The notes under the pieces: model-generated
What the model saw: the letters and a program-made list of their open reading frames with translations, nothing else
What the model was told of the DNA's origin: nothing
Databases searched by the model: none
Source of the DNA: Listeria ivanovii subsp. ivanovii
GTDB lineage: Bacteria > Bacillota > Bacilli > Lactobacillales > Listeriaceae
DNA length: 64,000 nucleotides
Direction: 5' to 3'
NCBI RefSeq assembly: GCF_900187025.1
Contig: NZ_LT906478.1
Location: forward strand, 852,001-916,000
Translations under genes and position numbers: made by a program
Shown here: positions 45,033 to 54,080 of the stretch, one piece after another
Layout: every line of letters begins with the position of its first letter
How positions within the stretch are numbered: position 1 is the stretch's first letter

Positions 45033-45530
45033 ATGGCGAATTATATTAACAAAGAAAGGCGTCAGATTGACTTTGATCCATTCGATTTACGGATAATTGC
45101 CGTACCAGAAGTGGTTGCGGTTACTTTTAAACCACGCATGGAACACACTTTGCTTATTCGTATTGCGGATGTCGGCGCAACCTATCAGCCACTCAAAGAT
45201 GAATCACTTTTCGAAGCTATTTTGCCTGTGCACTTTAACGATATCAACGAAGAAGACGATTACTGGGGGTTAAGTGACAAAGAACAAGCAGAAATGAAAC
45301 TCTTTAATGAGGTACATCGAGAAATGATTTATGATTTTATTGAGGCACATCCAGATTTTACCCAAATTGTGGTTCATTGTCATGCTGGAGTTAGTAGAAG
45401 TAGCGCTGTTGCTATGGGGATTGCGGAACATTTAGGTGACAAAGATACGTATAATAAACTTCAAGAGATTAAACGCTATTTACCAAATCCGCGGGTTCTC
45501 GCAATTATGCGGGGCGAGGCGTATTTATAG
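45033..45530 (+). CDS. Tyrosine/dual-specificity phosphatase-like protein
   Basis: 165 residues with the CX5R signature [11 protein letters not shown] (Cys116, Arg122), the phosphate-binding loop of Cys-based phosphatases. The acidic general-acid loop may be in NEEDDYW. It sits just upstream of the glutathione reductase gene with a 28-base gap. The substrate is unknown. The SD region (GGGGACATGCAGG) is weak but acceptable. Confidence 0.8.
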   Translation: MANYINKERRQIDFDPFDLRIIAVPEVVAVTFKPRMEHTLLIRIADVGATYQPLKDESLFEAILPVHFNDINEEDDYWGLSDKEQAEMKLFNEVHREMIYDFIEAHPDFTQIVVHCHAGVSRSSAVAMGIAEHLGDKDTYNKLQEIKRYLPNPRVLAIMRGEAYL

Positions 45531-45558
45531 AAATGAAGAAATGTTAGGAGAGATTCGT

Positions 45559-46908
45559 ATGGAAAGTCATTATGATTACATTGCAATTGGCGGAGGAAGT
45601 GGTGGAATTGCCTCCATTAACCGAGCAGCAATGCACGGAGCGAAATGTGCGCTAATTGAACCGAAATTCTTAGGTGGAACTTGTGTAAATGTTGGTTGTG
45701 TTCCTAAAAAAGTTATGTGGTATGGCGCACAAATAAAAGAAGCGATGGATTTATACGCAGATGCTTACGGATATAAAGTGGATGCAAGCTTTGATTTTGA
45801 GAAATTAGTTGGAAATCGAGAAGCTTATATCGAAAGAATTCGTGGCTCTTATAAAAATGGACTAGATAATAATAAAGTCGACTGGATAAAAGGCTATGCC
45901 GAATTTGTTGATAAAAATACTTTGCTAGTAAATGGTGAAACAATCACAGCAGATCATATTTTAATTGCAACTGGCGGGGAACCAGCGCTACCTTCCATTC
46001 CAGGAGCAGAATTTGGAATCACTTCTGATGGCTTTTTTGCTTTAAAACAATTACCAAAAAAAGTTGCAGTTGTAGGGGCTGGTTATATCGCTGTTGAGCT
46101 TGCTGGCGTTTTACAACAGTTGGGCTCTGAGACACATTTATTTGTGCGCAAACATGCCCCACTTCGGAATTTTGATCCAATTTTAACAGAGACGTTAACC
46201 GAAATCATTGAACAGTCAAACATGACTTTACATAAACATGCTATCCCAGAAAAAGTAGAAAAAAATACTGATGGAACGCTGACATTGTGTTTAGAAAACG
46301 GCAGAACAGAAACAGTAGATACACTTATTTGGGCGATTGGTAGAAAACCAGTGATAAACGGATTGAAAATTGAAAAAGCAGGTGTAGAACTCTTAGAAAG
46401 GGGCCATATTGCTGTTGATAAATTCCAAAATACGAACGTTCGTGGAATTTATGCTGTTGGGGATGTTACTGGACATTATGAGCTTACTCCGGTTGCTATT
46501 GCAGCAGGGAGACGATTATCAGAGCGTCTTTTCAATGGCAAAGAAAACGCTCATCTTACCTATGAAAATATTCCAACTGTCGTATTTAGTCATCCAGCGA
46601 TTGGAACAGTGGGATTAACGGAACCAGAAGCAATCGAGAAGTATGGTAAAGAAAATATCAAAGTTTACACATCTAAATTTACTTCGATGTACACAACAAT
46701 AACAGACCACCGTGAACCATGTCGAATGAAGTTAATTTGTGAAGGTGAAACAGAACGAGTCATCGGTTTACACGGAATTGGTTACGGAGTGGATGAAATG
46801 ATTCAAGGCTTTGCTGTTGCGATTAATATGGGGGCGACGAAAGCGGATTTCGATAATACAGTTGCCATTCACCCAACAGGATCAGAAGAATTTGTTACAA
46901 TGAAATAA
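45559..46908 (+). CDS. Glutathione-disulfide reductase
   Basis: 449-residue flavoprotein of the class I disulfide reductases. FAD site [14 protein letters not shown], redox pair [18 protein letters not shown] site [18 protein letters not shown]-closing IYAVGDVTG and the C-terminal HPTGSEE base pair His-Glu are all present. It recycles GSH, which Listeria makes or imports. ATG 45559 follows SD AGGAGA. The long frame from 45436 overlaps the phosphatase gene and is rejected. Confidence 0.92.
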   Translation: MESHYDYIAIGGGSGGIASINRAAMHGAKCALIEPKFLGGTCVNVGCVPKKVMWYGAQIKEAMDLYADAYGYKVDASFDFEKLVGNREAYIERIRGSYKNGLDNNKVDWIKGYAEFVDKNTLLVNGETITADHILIATGGEPALPSIPGAEFGITSDGFFALKQLPKKVAVVGAGYIAVELAGVLQQLGSETHLFVRKHAPLRNFDPILTETLTEIIEQSNMTLHKHAIPEKVEKNTDGTLTLCLENGRTETVDTLIWAIGRKPVINGLKIEKAGVELLERGHIAVDKFQNTNVRGIYAVGDVTGHYELTPVAIAAGRRLSERLFNGKENAHLTYENIPTVVFSHPAIGTVGLTEPEAIEKYGKENIKVYTSKFTSMYTTITDHREPCRMKLICEGETERVIGLHGIGYGVDEMIQGFAVAINMGATKADFDNTVAIHPTGSEEFVTMK

Positions 46909-46943
46909 GAAACAACCTATACCTATCGAGGAGGATTAACTTA

Positions 46944-47618
46944 ATGGGAAAAAAATTATCACTTTATTTTGTCAGACACGGACAAACGTATTTAAACAAA
47001 AATTTGCGAATGCAAGGCTGGGCTGATACGCCACTTACACCAGAAGGAATTGAAGTTGTGAAGGAAAGTGGACGTGGACTTGCTGAAACGGAATTTGTTG
47101 CTGCGTATTCCAGCGACTTGCACCGAACGATTGCAACAGCAGGTTATCTTTTAAAAGAAAACAAACATGCATTTGGTTTAACTTTAGAACCGCTAAGTGA
47201 ATTTCGGGAAACTTTCTTTGGTTCTTATGAAGGAGAAAAAGGCGATGTTGCTTGGAATGAAATTGCGAAACATATGGGTTATGCAAACCAAGAAGAACTA
47301 TTTCAAAAAGCAGATGTTCGCGAAACAATGAATGGAACAAAAGCAGCAGATCCGACTAGTGATGCAGAAGACTTTATGACCTTTTGGACACGCGTAGAGC
47401 AAGGTTTTTTACATGTGATTAATCGTCACCGAGAAACAGGTGGAAATGTTCTAATCGTTGCACATGGTAATACCATCCGCAATATTGTTCATGAGTTAGA
47501 ACCTTCCCTTGATGAAGCAGTAATACTCGATAATGCAAGTGTTACTGTGCTAGCTTACGAAAATGGTTTATTTAAATTAGAACGATTAAATGATACTTCT
47601 CATTTTACAAAAGCATAA
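46944..47618 (+). CDS. Histidine phosphatase (phosphoglycerate mutase-like)
   Basis: 224 residues of the histidine phosphatase superfamily: FVRHGQTYLNKNLRMQGWADTPLTPEG (in part) at the start gives the catalytic His, LSEFRETFFGSYEG the acid and LIVAHGNTIRNIV the second His. The length and the missing PGM dimer elements point to a small phosphatase rather than glycolytic mutase. SD GAGGAGG precedes ATG 46944. It shares a two-way terminator with the next gene. Confidence 0.85.
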   Translation: MGKKLSLYFVRHGQTYLNKNLRMQGWADTPLTPEGIEVVKESGRGLAETEFVAAYSSDLHRTIATAGYLLKENKHAFGLTLEPLSEFRETFFGSYEGEKGDVAWNEIAKHMGYANQEELFQKADVRETMNGTKAADPTSDAEDFMTFWTRVEQGFLHVINRHRETGGNVLIVAHGNTIRNIVHELEPSLDEAVILDNASVTVLAYENGLFKLERLNDTSHFTKA

Positions 47619-47657
47619 GAAAAGAGCTTTAGGACTAATTCCTAAAGCTCTTTTCTT
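47619..47657. terminator. Bidirectional terminator
   Basis: GAAAAGAGCTTTAGG / CCTAAAGCTCTTTTC with A and T tracts on both sides, serving both convergent genes. Confidence 0.9.
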
Positions 47658-48792
47658 ATGCTTTTGGTGCGGGAGGATCAGGCGGATTATTTTCTAATGC
47701 AAGCTCACCGCGCCTTAATTTAATTAAACGATTAACATTCATAATAATTGTTTTAACAACGGCATAAACTGGAACACCAAGGATCATTCCAAAAATACCT
47801 GCTAAGTTACCAGCAACGATTAAGATAATAATAATCGTTAATGGGTGAATAGATAAAGATTTACCCATGATATATGGAGACAGTAAGTTGGAATCAAGTT
47901 GTTGCACAATCGTTACGACAATAATAACAAGTAATGCTTGGAGTGGAGAAGTAAATAGCGCTACGATTACCGCAGGAGCTGCTCCAATAAATGGCCCGAG
48001 ATAAGGAATAATGTTCGTAGCACCAGCAATTAAACCAAAAAGAAGTGCATACGGCTGCCCAATAATTAAATAACCAATGAATGTAAACAGACCAACAACC
48101 AAACAGTCAATCGCTTGTGAACTAATATAAGTGGAAATCGTTTTATTCATTTCTTTAATAATCTGTTTTGCTTCTGTACGAATTGCAGCTGGGAAAAATT
48201 TACCGGAAGACTCTACAAACTTATGACCATCTTTAAACATATAAAATACAATAAATGGTACCGTAACTAGAATCATCACAAAGCCAGAAACAAACGAAAT
48301 AATTGCTCCAAAGCTAGAAGCAACACCATCTACCACAACAGACATGATTTTTGGTAACGAAATGTTTAGTTTTTCAAGTTCTGCTTTCAAATCGACACCT
48401 TGAAGGGAAGAATTTTTGGAAATTCCTTGTAGCCACTTCTCAAAATCTTGCCAGTAACCAGGTATGGCTTTAGCTAGTCCAGTTACTTGTTCTGCAAGCG
48501 TTGGACCAAGCTGCATAACTGCCAGAACAATAAGCCCAATAAATGCAATGAAAATGATAATAACACTTAGAATGCGCGGTACTTTTCTTTTTTCTAAAAA
48601 TAGAACTAAAGGATTAAATAAATAGAACAGGAACCCTGCAACTAAAATTGGCATAAATAAAGTGGAGATAATGATGCCAATTGGCGAAAATATGTATTTC
48701 ATTTGGAGCAGGATGAATATAACTGCAACAACCGCTAAAATTTCGATTGTCCAAAAAAATAGTTTACTATCCCTAAAACGTGATAATTTCAA
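47656..48792 (-). CDS. AI-2E family membrane transporter
   Basis: 378 residues and seven or eight hydrophobic segments in the AI-2E (UPF0118/PerM) pattern: an N-terminal helix pair, a long loop with amphipathic helices (about 85-150), and the C-terminal IIPYLGPFIGAAPAV and GKSLSIHPLTIIIILIVAGNLAG (in part) segments. Members export small signals or ions, some of them as Na+/H+ antiporters. The substrate is unknown. The start is ATG 48792 with SD AGAAAGAAGGG. Confidence 0.85.
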   Translation of the reverse strand: MKLSRFRDSKLFFWTIEILAVVAVIFILLQMKYIFSPIGIIISTLFMPILVAGFLFYLFNPLVLFLEKRKVPRILSVIIIFIAFIGLIVLAVMQLGPTLAEQVTGLAKAIPGYWQDFEKWLQGISKNSSLQGVDLKAELEKLNISLPKIMSVVVDGVASSFGAIISFVSGFVMILVTVPFIVFYMFKDGHKFVESSGKFFPAAIRTEAKQIIKEMNKTISTYISSQAIDCLVVGLFTFIGYLIIGQPYALLFGLIAGATNIIPYLGPFIGAAPAVIVALFTSPLQALLVIIVVTIVQQLDSNLLSPYIMGKSLSIHPLTIIIILIVAGNLAGIFGMILGVPVYAVVKTIIMNVNRLIKLRRGELALENNPPDPPAPKA

Positions 48793-48874
48793 ATTTTTCC
48801 CTTCTTTCTAAAAGCTTATGGTTATTTTTTATAGTACCATTAACTGCATTAAATAGCCACTGAATTTGCTAGTA

Positions 48875-48915
48875 TTGACTAATAATTATATGTGTTATAC
48901 AATATATATAACAGT
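48875..48915 (+). promoter_or_regulatory. Promoter with candidate operator of the GntR/YtrA-type gene
   Basis: TTGACT (48875-48880), 17 bases, TACAAT (48898-48903). The sequence GTTATACAATATATATAAC across the -10 is an inverted repeat, suitable for an autoregulatory YtrA-type site. Confidence 0.65.
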
Positions 48916-48933
48916 TTAGAGAGAGGTGTTTCT

Positions 48934-49326
48934 ATGCTACTTGCAATTGATTTACAATCGGATGAACCGATTTATACACAAATATGCAATCAAATAATTG
49001 AAGGGATGGCGAAACGAGAACTTTTGCCTGGCGATAAACTTCCGTCAGTAAGAAGTCTTGGTGCAGATATTGGTATCAATTTTCATACAGTCAATAAAGC
49101 CTATCAAATTCTAAAACAAGAGGGATTTATTCAAATTCATCGCCAAAAAGGTGTGGTCATTCACCCTGATGGCGTAAAAAAAGCAGATGTACAATTTTTT
49201 GCCAAATTACAAAGTAAATTAAAGCCACTAATAGCTGAATCAGTAGTTAGAAGCGTCACAGAAGAAAAATGGATGGAAGTAAGTAAAGCTATTTTTGATG
49301 AAATGAACGGACGGAGCGTGGAATAG
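48934..49326 (+). CDS. GntR/YtrA-family regulator
   Basis: 130 residues: a winged helix (DEPIYTQICNQIIEGMAKRELLPGDKLPSVRSLGADIGINFHTVNKAYQIL, in part) followed by a short YtrA-type dimer tail with no effector domain. It should repress its own operon, consisting of itself and the membrane protein gene three bases downstream. ATG 48934 follows SD GAGAGGTG. Confidence 0.88.
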   Translation: MLLAIDLQSDEPIYTQICNQIIEGMAKRELLPGDKLPSVRSLGADIGINFHTVNKAYQILKQEGFIQIHRQKGVVIHPDGVKKADVQFFAKLQSKLKPLIAESVVRSVTEEKWMEVSKAIFDEMNGRSVE

Positions 49327-49328
49327 AA

Positions 49329-50432
49329 ATGGAAATTATTATCTATATTTTTGTTAGTATTGCGATCATTTCATTGCAAGCAATTACGCCATTTATTATT
49401 CGGAAATCAGAATGTTTTGGTGTAAATGTTGGAGAACGTGCCAATCGAAAAGCAGAATTAAAACAATTGAAAAAACAATATGTTGGGCAAGTTGTTTTAT
49501 GGACAAGTTTAGTTGCTATTATCGGCATTGCTTTATTACAAGGATTTAACACAAGTGAAGATGTCCAAGCAGGAATTTTTATTTCATCGATGTTTGGGCA
49601 ACTGATTGTCTCTTTTGTTATTTATTACCGTTTCCACCAAACGACGCTCCAATGGAAAAAAGAAAAAATCATGTCTGGGGAAATCTCAACAAATTCCATT
49701 ATTATGGTAGATACCAGTTTTCATCGGAGGAAAATGGTTATTTCTTATACTTGGTTTATAGTGCCACTACTTCTTTTTATAATTACGCTCGCTATTACAG
49801 TTGTATTTTATCCACAAGCACCCATGGCTTTTCCAACACATTTTGATATGCAAGGAAATGTTACGAGCACCATGGCAAAATCACCAAGAGCAGCCTTACT
49901 TTTCCCAATGTTACAACTAGCGATGATTGGGTTGTTTATGTTTATCAATTTTGTCATTGCAAGAAGTAAGCAACAGGTGGAAAATGAAAACCCATCAGAT
50001 TCTTTAAAACGGAATATGCTGTTTAGACAGATATCTAGTAAAGTAATGTTGATTATGTGTACCATTTTGATGATTGATTTCTTAGTAATGCAAGCTGTTA
50101 TTTTGCTAGCCTTACCAGGTGAACTTATCATGATTACGATGATTATTTCGATAGCACTGATTATGTTAGGTGTAGTTCTACTAGCTATCAAGGTTGGTCA
50201 AGGTGGTAGTAGATTAAAATTCTCGAGTGAGCCTGATGGAGTGAGTAAAGCAATTCGTGATGATGATGCTTTTTGGAAAGCGGGGATATTTTATTTCAAT
50301 CGCAATGATCCAGCTTTATTTGTTGAAAAACGTTTTGGAATTGGTTGGACGATAAATGCAGCACGCCCAGTTGCTTGGTTATCTTTTCTATTTATAATTG
50401 CTGTGATTGTTCTAATTAGCTTGTGGTTTTAA
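49329..50432 (+). CDS. DUF1648/DUF5808 membrane protein
   Basis: 367 residues and about seven membrane helices. The YPQAPMAFPTHFDMQGNVTS stretch marks DUF1648, and the C-terminal RDDDAFWKAGIFYFNRNDPA marks DUF5808. Function unknown. It is cotranscribed with the YtrA-type regulator. Its stop codon lies within the -35 of the next SigB promoter. Confidence 0.8.
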   Translation: MEIIIYIFVSIAIISLQAITPFIIRKSECFGVNVGERANRKAELKQLKKQYVGQVVLWTSLVAIIGIALLQGFNTSEDVQAGIFISSMFGQLIVSFVIYYRFHQTTLQWKKEKIMSGEISTNSIIMVDTSFHRRKMVISYTWFIVPLLLFIITLAITVVFYPQAPMAFPTHFDMQGNVTSTMAKSPRAALLFPMLQLAMIGLFMFINFVIARSKQQVENENPSDSLKRNMLFRQISSKVMLIMCTILMIDFLVMQAVILLALPGELIMITMIISIALIMLGVVLLAIKVGQGGSRLKFSSEPDGVSKAIRDDDAFWKAGIFYFNRNDPALFVEKRFGIGWTINAARPVAWLSFLFIIAVIVLISLWF

Positions 50433-50451
50433 CTAAAACTAGGCAGGGTAT
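50426..50451 (+). promoter_or_regulatory. SigB promoter of the GyrI-like gene
   Basis: GTTTTA (50426-50431), 14 bases, GGGTAT (50446-50451). The -35 overlaps the end of the upstream coding region. Confidence 0.85.
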
Positions 50452-50524
50452 TTACCATATGTTAAGCTTACGACAATACAAACATCTTCTGGCGTAATAT
50501 TCTTTTAAAAAGGAGTAGATAGTC

Positions 50525-51028
50525 ATGGCGATTAAAGCAAAACGATTAGAAGAATGGGAAGGATTCACAGGCATAGCGCTTGTTCGACAAGGACCGGAGA
50601 CGGAAGCCTTTCGTTCAGAAGTAAAATTAGCTTTTCGACAAATGCTTTATTTAGCACAAGAATTAGATGATTTTTCAGAACAAAAAATAGTGTATGGTAT
50701 TTCTGTTCATAATATTGAAGACGGTTTAACACATTATTCCGTTCTTCCTGTAGAACAAAAATACGCTGAAATAAAAGAGCCATTAGAGTGGGTTGAGGTT
50801 CCAGCACATACTTATTTTGTTGCGGAACACATTCTAGGAACAGATCTAAATGAAAGCTATCTACAAATTGCCAAAGCGATTCAAGAGAAAAAATATAAGC
50901 CTTATATTACAGCAAATAATCCTATCTTTGACCCACTTCCTTTCAAATTAGAAGTATATTCTAAAGAGGAAGATCAAGTGACCAATATCGAAATTAGAAT
51001 CCCTGTAATCAAAGAGCTTGATGCATAA
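50525..51028 (+). CDS. GyrI-like / AraC effector-binding domain protein
   Basis: 167 residues, a lone effector-binding (GyrI-like) domain: YGISVHNIEDGLTHYSVLPVE and VEVPAHTYFVAEHIL. There is no DNA-binding part, so it probably binds small molecules or proteins on its own. SD AAAGGAG precedes ATG 50525. The SigB promoter makes it stress-induced. The EGD-e counterpart (lmo0911) is listed as SigB-dependent, from memory. Confidence 0.75.
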   Translation: MAIKAKRLEEWEGFTGIALVRQGPETEAFRSEVKLAFRQMLYLAQELDDFSEQKIVYGISVHNIEDGLTHYSVLPVEQKYAEIKEPLEWVEVPAHTYFVAEHILGTDLNESYLQIAKAIQEKKYKPYITANNPIFDPLPFKLEVYSKEEDQVTNIEIRIPVIKELDA

Positions 51029-51142
51029 AAAGGAAGCCCAGGACTTTTGTTCTAGGTTTTTTCATACTAGCAAGCTGTTTTTGATTGTGCTATAATAAGA
51101 ACGCTATTTTGTGATTATTTTAACAAGAAGGAAGGGATTCAT

Positions 51143-51955
51143 GTGGGATATTATAGCCCGCAGGAAGTAACAGAGATTACTATTGAGAAAGGGACCCAAA
51201 AAGCAAATTCTAGCACATTAACGCTTGTTTTACTTGGATTTTTAGGTGGTGCTTTCATCTCACTCGGTTACTTATTATACATACGTGCAGTTGGAACGAT
51301 GCCTCACGAATGGGGAAGTTTTGCGACACTAATTGGAGCAAGTCTTTTTCCAGTTGGCCTAGTTTGTATTTTATTAGGTGGAGGAGAACTTATTACTGGC
51401 AATATGATGGCAGTAGCAATTGCTTGGTATGACAAGAAGATATCTTTTCAACAATTACTTAGAAACTGGGCGATTGTTTCAGTAATGAACTTAGTCGGCG
51501 CCTTTTTTGTAGCTTATTTCTTTGGACACTTTGTCGGTCTTACAGAGGGCGACTTTTTACCAAAAACTTTAGCAACAGCGGGGGCCAAAATTAATGATCC
51601 ATTTTGGGTAGCGTTTGTATCTGGAATTGGGTGTAACTGGTTTGTTGGAATTGCAGTCTGGTTATGTTATGCAGCAAAAGACTTTGCTGGAAAAATTCTC
51701 GGGATTTGGTTCCCAGTTATGGCTTTTGTAGCTATCGGATTCCAGCACGTTGTCGCCAACATGTTTATCATCCCAGCAGCCATTTTTGCCGGATATTTTT
51801 CATGGGCAGACTTTATCTGGAATGTCATCCCGGTTTATTTAGGAAATGTAGTTGGTGGAGCAATATTTGTCAGCTTGTTTTATTTCCTCGCATATAAGAA
51901 AAATGCACCAAAAAAAATCAAAGAAGAAGTACACCGACCAGTGGAAGAAAATTAA
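51143..51955 (+). CDS. Formate/nitrite transporter family protein
   Basis: 270 residues and six membrane helices of the FocA/NirC family: LGGGELITGNMMAVAIAWY, SGIGCNWFVGIAVWL and GFQHVVANMFIIPAAIF carry the pore motifs. Start is GTG 51143 with SD GAAGGAAGGG. The overlapping ATG 51141 is out of frame. A terminator follows. The substrate (formate, nitrite or hydrosulfide) cannot be told. Confidence 0.88.
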   Translation: MGYYSPQEVTEITIEKGTQKANSSTLTLVLLGFLGGAFISLGYLLYIRAVGTMPHEWGSFATLIGASLFPVGLVCILLGGGELITGNMMAVAIAWYDKKISFQQLLRNWAIVSVMNLVGAFFVAYFFGHFVGLTEGDFLPKTLATAGAKINDPFWVAFVSGIGCNWFVGIAVWLCYAAKDFAGKILGIWFPVMAFVAIGFQHVVANMFIIPAAIFAGYFSWADFIWNVIPVYLGNVVGGAIFVSLFYFLAYKKNAPKKIKEEVHRPVEEN

Positions 51956-51959
51956 AGCG

Positions 51960-51996
51960 AAAAGACTATTTGTATTTTATGCAGATAGTCTTTTTT
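51960..51996 (+). terminator. Terminator of formate/nitrite transporter gene
   Basis: AAAGACTAT pairs with ATAGTCTTT, then further T. Confidence 0.85.
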
Positions 51997-52014
51997 GAAA
52001 AAAGTTACGAACCG

Positions 52015-52039
52015 TTTCAAGACCATCATGCTGGGATGT
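52015..52039 (+). promoter_or_regulatory. SigB promoter of the SSADH gene
   Basis: GTTTCA (52015-52020), 13 bases, GGGATG (52034-52039). Leader is about 110 bases. Confidence 0.8.
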
Positions 52040-52156
52040 GCGAGCTTTTTGGGTAAGTGCATTTTCCAAAATCTTGATTAACTTCTAAAATTTGTGGAAA
52101 ACATTATTATAGGCAACAAGATTTGCCGTCAGTAAAACTTATTTAGGAGTGGTATT

Positions 52157-53623
52157 TTGAGTATCAAAGAAACAGCTTTACCAAAAGTTCAAACGAAACT
52201 ATTTATTAATGGAAAATGGATTGACGGAAATAGTAAAGAAGTAAAAGAGGTTATAAACCCAGCAACAGGCGAAGTTATCGCAAAGATTGCCCAAGCAGGA
52301 CCAGCCGAAACGAAACAAGCAATTAAAGCGGCGAAAGATGCATTTCCGGACTGGGCCAACATGGAACTAGCTGAGCGAGTAAAAATCTTGCATAAAATAG
52401 CTGATTTAATGGAACAAAAAGCAGATAAACTCGCAAAAATTATGACGCTAGAGCAAGGGAAACCTTTAAAAGAATCAAAAGGAGAAGTACTAACTGGTGT
52501 TGAAAACTTCCGGTTTGCTGCAGAAGAAGCAAGACGATTATATGGTGAGACAATTCCAGCACCTAACAATCATGCTTTCATTGTAAAAAAACAACCTATT
52601 GGTGTGGTTGCTGCGATTACTCCTTGGAATTTCCCAGGTGGAATGGTTACTAGGAAAATTGCTCCAGCTCTTGCTACTGGTAATACCGTTATATTAAAAC
52701 CTTCCGGAGATACACCACTTTCAGCCTTGGCGATTTTCGAGATTTTTGAAGAAGCCGGCTTACCAAAAGGTGTGGCGAATATCGTGATGGGCAGTTCAAA
52801 AGAAATTGGTGAAACTCTGACTGGTAGTGATGATGTTCGCAAACTAACTTTTACAGGCTCCACTAAAGTCGGTCAAAGTTTATTTAAACAATCCGCAGTC
52901 ACATTGAAGAAAATATCGCTTGAGCTTGGAGGACATGCACCTTTCATCGTATTTGCAGATGCGAATTTGGAGCAAGCCACAAGTGATTTAGTCGCAGCAA
53001 AATTCCGCAATAATGGACAAGTTTGCGTATCACCCAACCGGATTTTTGTCGCCAAAGAAATAAAAGAAGCTTTTACAAAACAACTTATTACTAAAGTAGA
53101 AAAATTAAAAGTTGGCAACGGTTTAGATGATGTAAACGTTGGTCCGCTAATTCGCGAAGATGCGATGGACAAAATCGATCAACAACTAAAAAATGCAAAA
53201 GATAAAGGTGCTAAAGTCTTAACTGGTGGTGGACGTTTAACAGGTAGTGACTATGATAAGGGTAACTTCTATCAACCAACTGTTTTGGATGAAGTAACTC
53301 GTGAGATGGATATATTCTACGAGGAAACATTTGGTCCAGTTATACCTTTAATTAGTTTTGAGACGGAAGATGAAGCAATTGAACTGGCAAATGACAGTGA
53401 ATTTGGTTTAGCTTCCTACTTTTACACAAAAGATTTAGCAAGGGTCGAAAAAGTAAGTTCTGCATTAGAATACGGCATGGTCGGAGCAAACGAGATTGCC
53501 ATTTCTAATCCAGAAACACCATTTGGTGGCGTTAAACATTCAGGATTTGGCAGAGAAAATGGACACTTCGGAATGGAAGAATATATCGATGTCAAATTTA
53601 TCAATTTAAAATATCGTGATTAA
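52157..53623 (+). CDS. gabD: Succinate-semialdehyde dehydrogenase
   Basis: 488-residue aldehyde dehydrogenase. The NAD(P) contacts ITPWNFPGGMVTRKIAPAL and GSTKVGQ, the general base in LELGGHAPFIV and the catalytic Cys in NNGQVCVSPNRIFV are in place. It completes the GABA shunt, which matters for acid resistance. Start is TTG 52157 with SD AGGAGTGG. SigB control fits a stress role. EGD-e lmo0913 is the counterpart. Confidence 0.9.
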   Translation: MSIKETALPKVQTKLFINGKWIDGNSKEVKEVINPATGEVIAKIAQAGPAETKQAIKAAKDAFPDWANMELAERVKILHKIADLMEQKADKLAKIMTLEQGKPLKESKGEVLTGVENFRFAAEEARRLYGETIPAPNNHAFIVKKQPIGVVAAITPWNFPGGMVTRKIAPALATGNTVILKPSGDTPLSALAIFEIFEEAGLPKGVANIVMGSSKEIGETLTGSDDVRKLTFTGSTKVGQSLFKQSAVTLKKISLELGGHAPFIVFADANLEQATSDLVAAKFRNNGQVCVSPNRIFVAKEIKEAFTKQLITKVEKLKVGNGLDDVNVGPLIREDAMDKIDQQLKNAKDKGAKVLTGGGRLTGSDYDKGNFYQPTVLDEVTREMDIFYEETFGPVIPLISFETEDEAIELANDSEFGLASYFYTKDLARVEKVSSALEYGMVGANEIAISNPETPFGGVKHSGFGRENGHFGMEEYIDVKFINLKYRD

Positions 53624-53651
53624 ACTTCCCTTTAAAAACTTCATACTTGAG

Positions 53652-53686
53652 AAAAATCCTCTTCGCTGATTGCGGAGGGGATTTTT
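53652..53686 (+). terminator. Terminator of gabD
   Basis: AAAAATCCTCTTCGC / GCGGAGGGGATTTTT with a five-base loop. Confidence 0.85.
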
Positions 53687-53710
53687 CCTACTACTAGGAA
53701 AAAAATGTAT

Positions 53711-53739
53711 TTGTAAGCGAATTCAAACATTCCTATAAT
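53711..53739 (+). promoter_or_regulatory. Promoter with cre site for the second PTS operon
   Basis: TTGTAA (53711-53716), 17 bases, TATAAT (53734-53739). TGTAAGCGAATTCA (53712-53725) fits the CcpA cre consensus at 13 of 14 positions and overlaps the -35, so CcpA should repress initiation. Confidence 0.75.
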
Positions 53740-53770
53740 TAGACTTAAGTTAAAGAAAGGGAGGATACAG

Positions 53771-54076
53771 ATGAAAAACATTTTGCTTATTTGTGGTTCA
53801 GGAGCTTCAAGCGGATTTATGGCAGCAGCAATTAGAAAAGCAGCAAAGAAACAAGGAGAACAAGTTACTGTAAAAGCTGCTAGTGAGGCTCAAATAGACG
53901 AACGAATTAATGAAATTGATTACTTACTCATTGGTCCGCACTTATCGTACATGTTAGAAGATTTGAAAGAAAAAGCGAAAGACAAAGATGTACTTGTAAC
54001 AGTTATTCCCCAGTCTACTTACGGATCATTGAACGGTGAAAAAGCATTGGAATTAATTTTGAATATGGAGGGGTAA
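53771..54076 (+). CDS. PTS lactose/cellobiose-type EIIB
   Basis: 101 residues with the phosphocysteine loop ILLICGSGASSGFMAAAIRK and the later LLIGPHLSYMLEDLKEKA. It passes phosphate to the sugar carried by the EIIC encoded next. SD GGGAGG precedes ATG 53771. It is first gene of a four-gene EIIB-EIIC-EIIA-GH1 operon. Confidence 0.93.
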   Translation: MKNILLICGSGASSGFMAAAIRKAAKKQGEQVTVKAASEAQIDERINEIDYLLIGPHLSYMLEDLKEKAKDKDVLVTVIPQSTYGSLNGEKALELILNMEG

Positions 54077-54080
54077 AACG

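Noticed and set aside
45436-45558. Upstream extension of the glutathione reductase
   Set aside because: Overlaps the phosphatase gene in another frame and lies ahead of a good SD.
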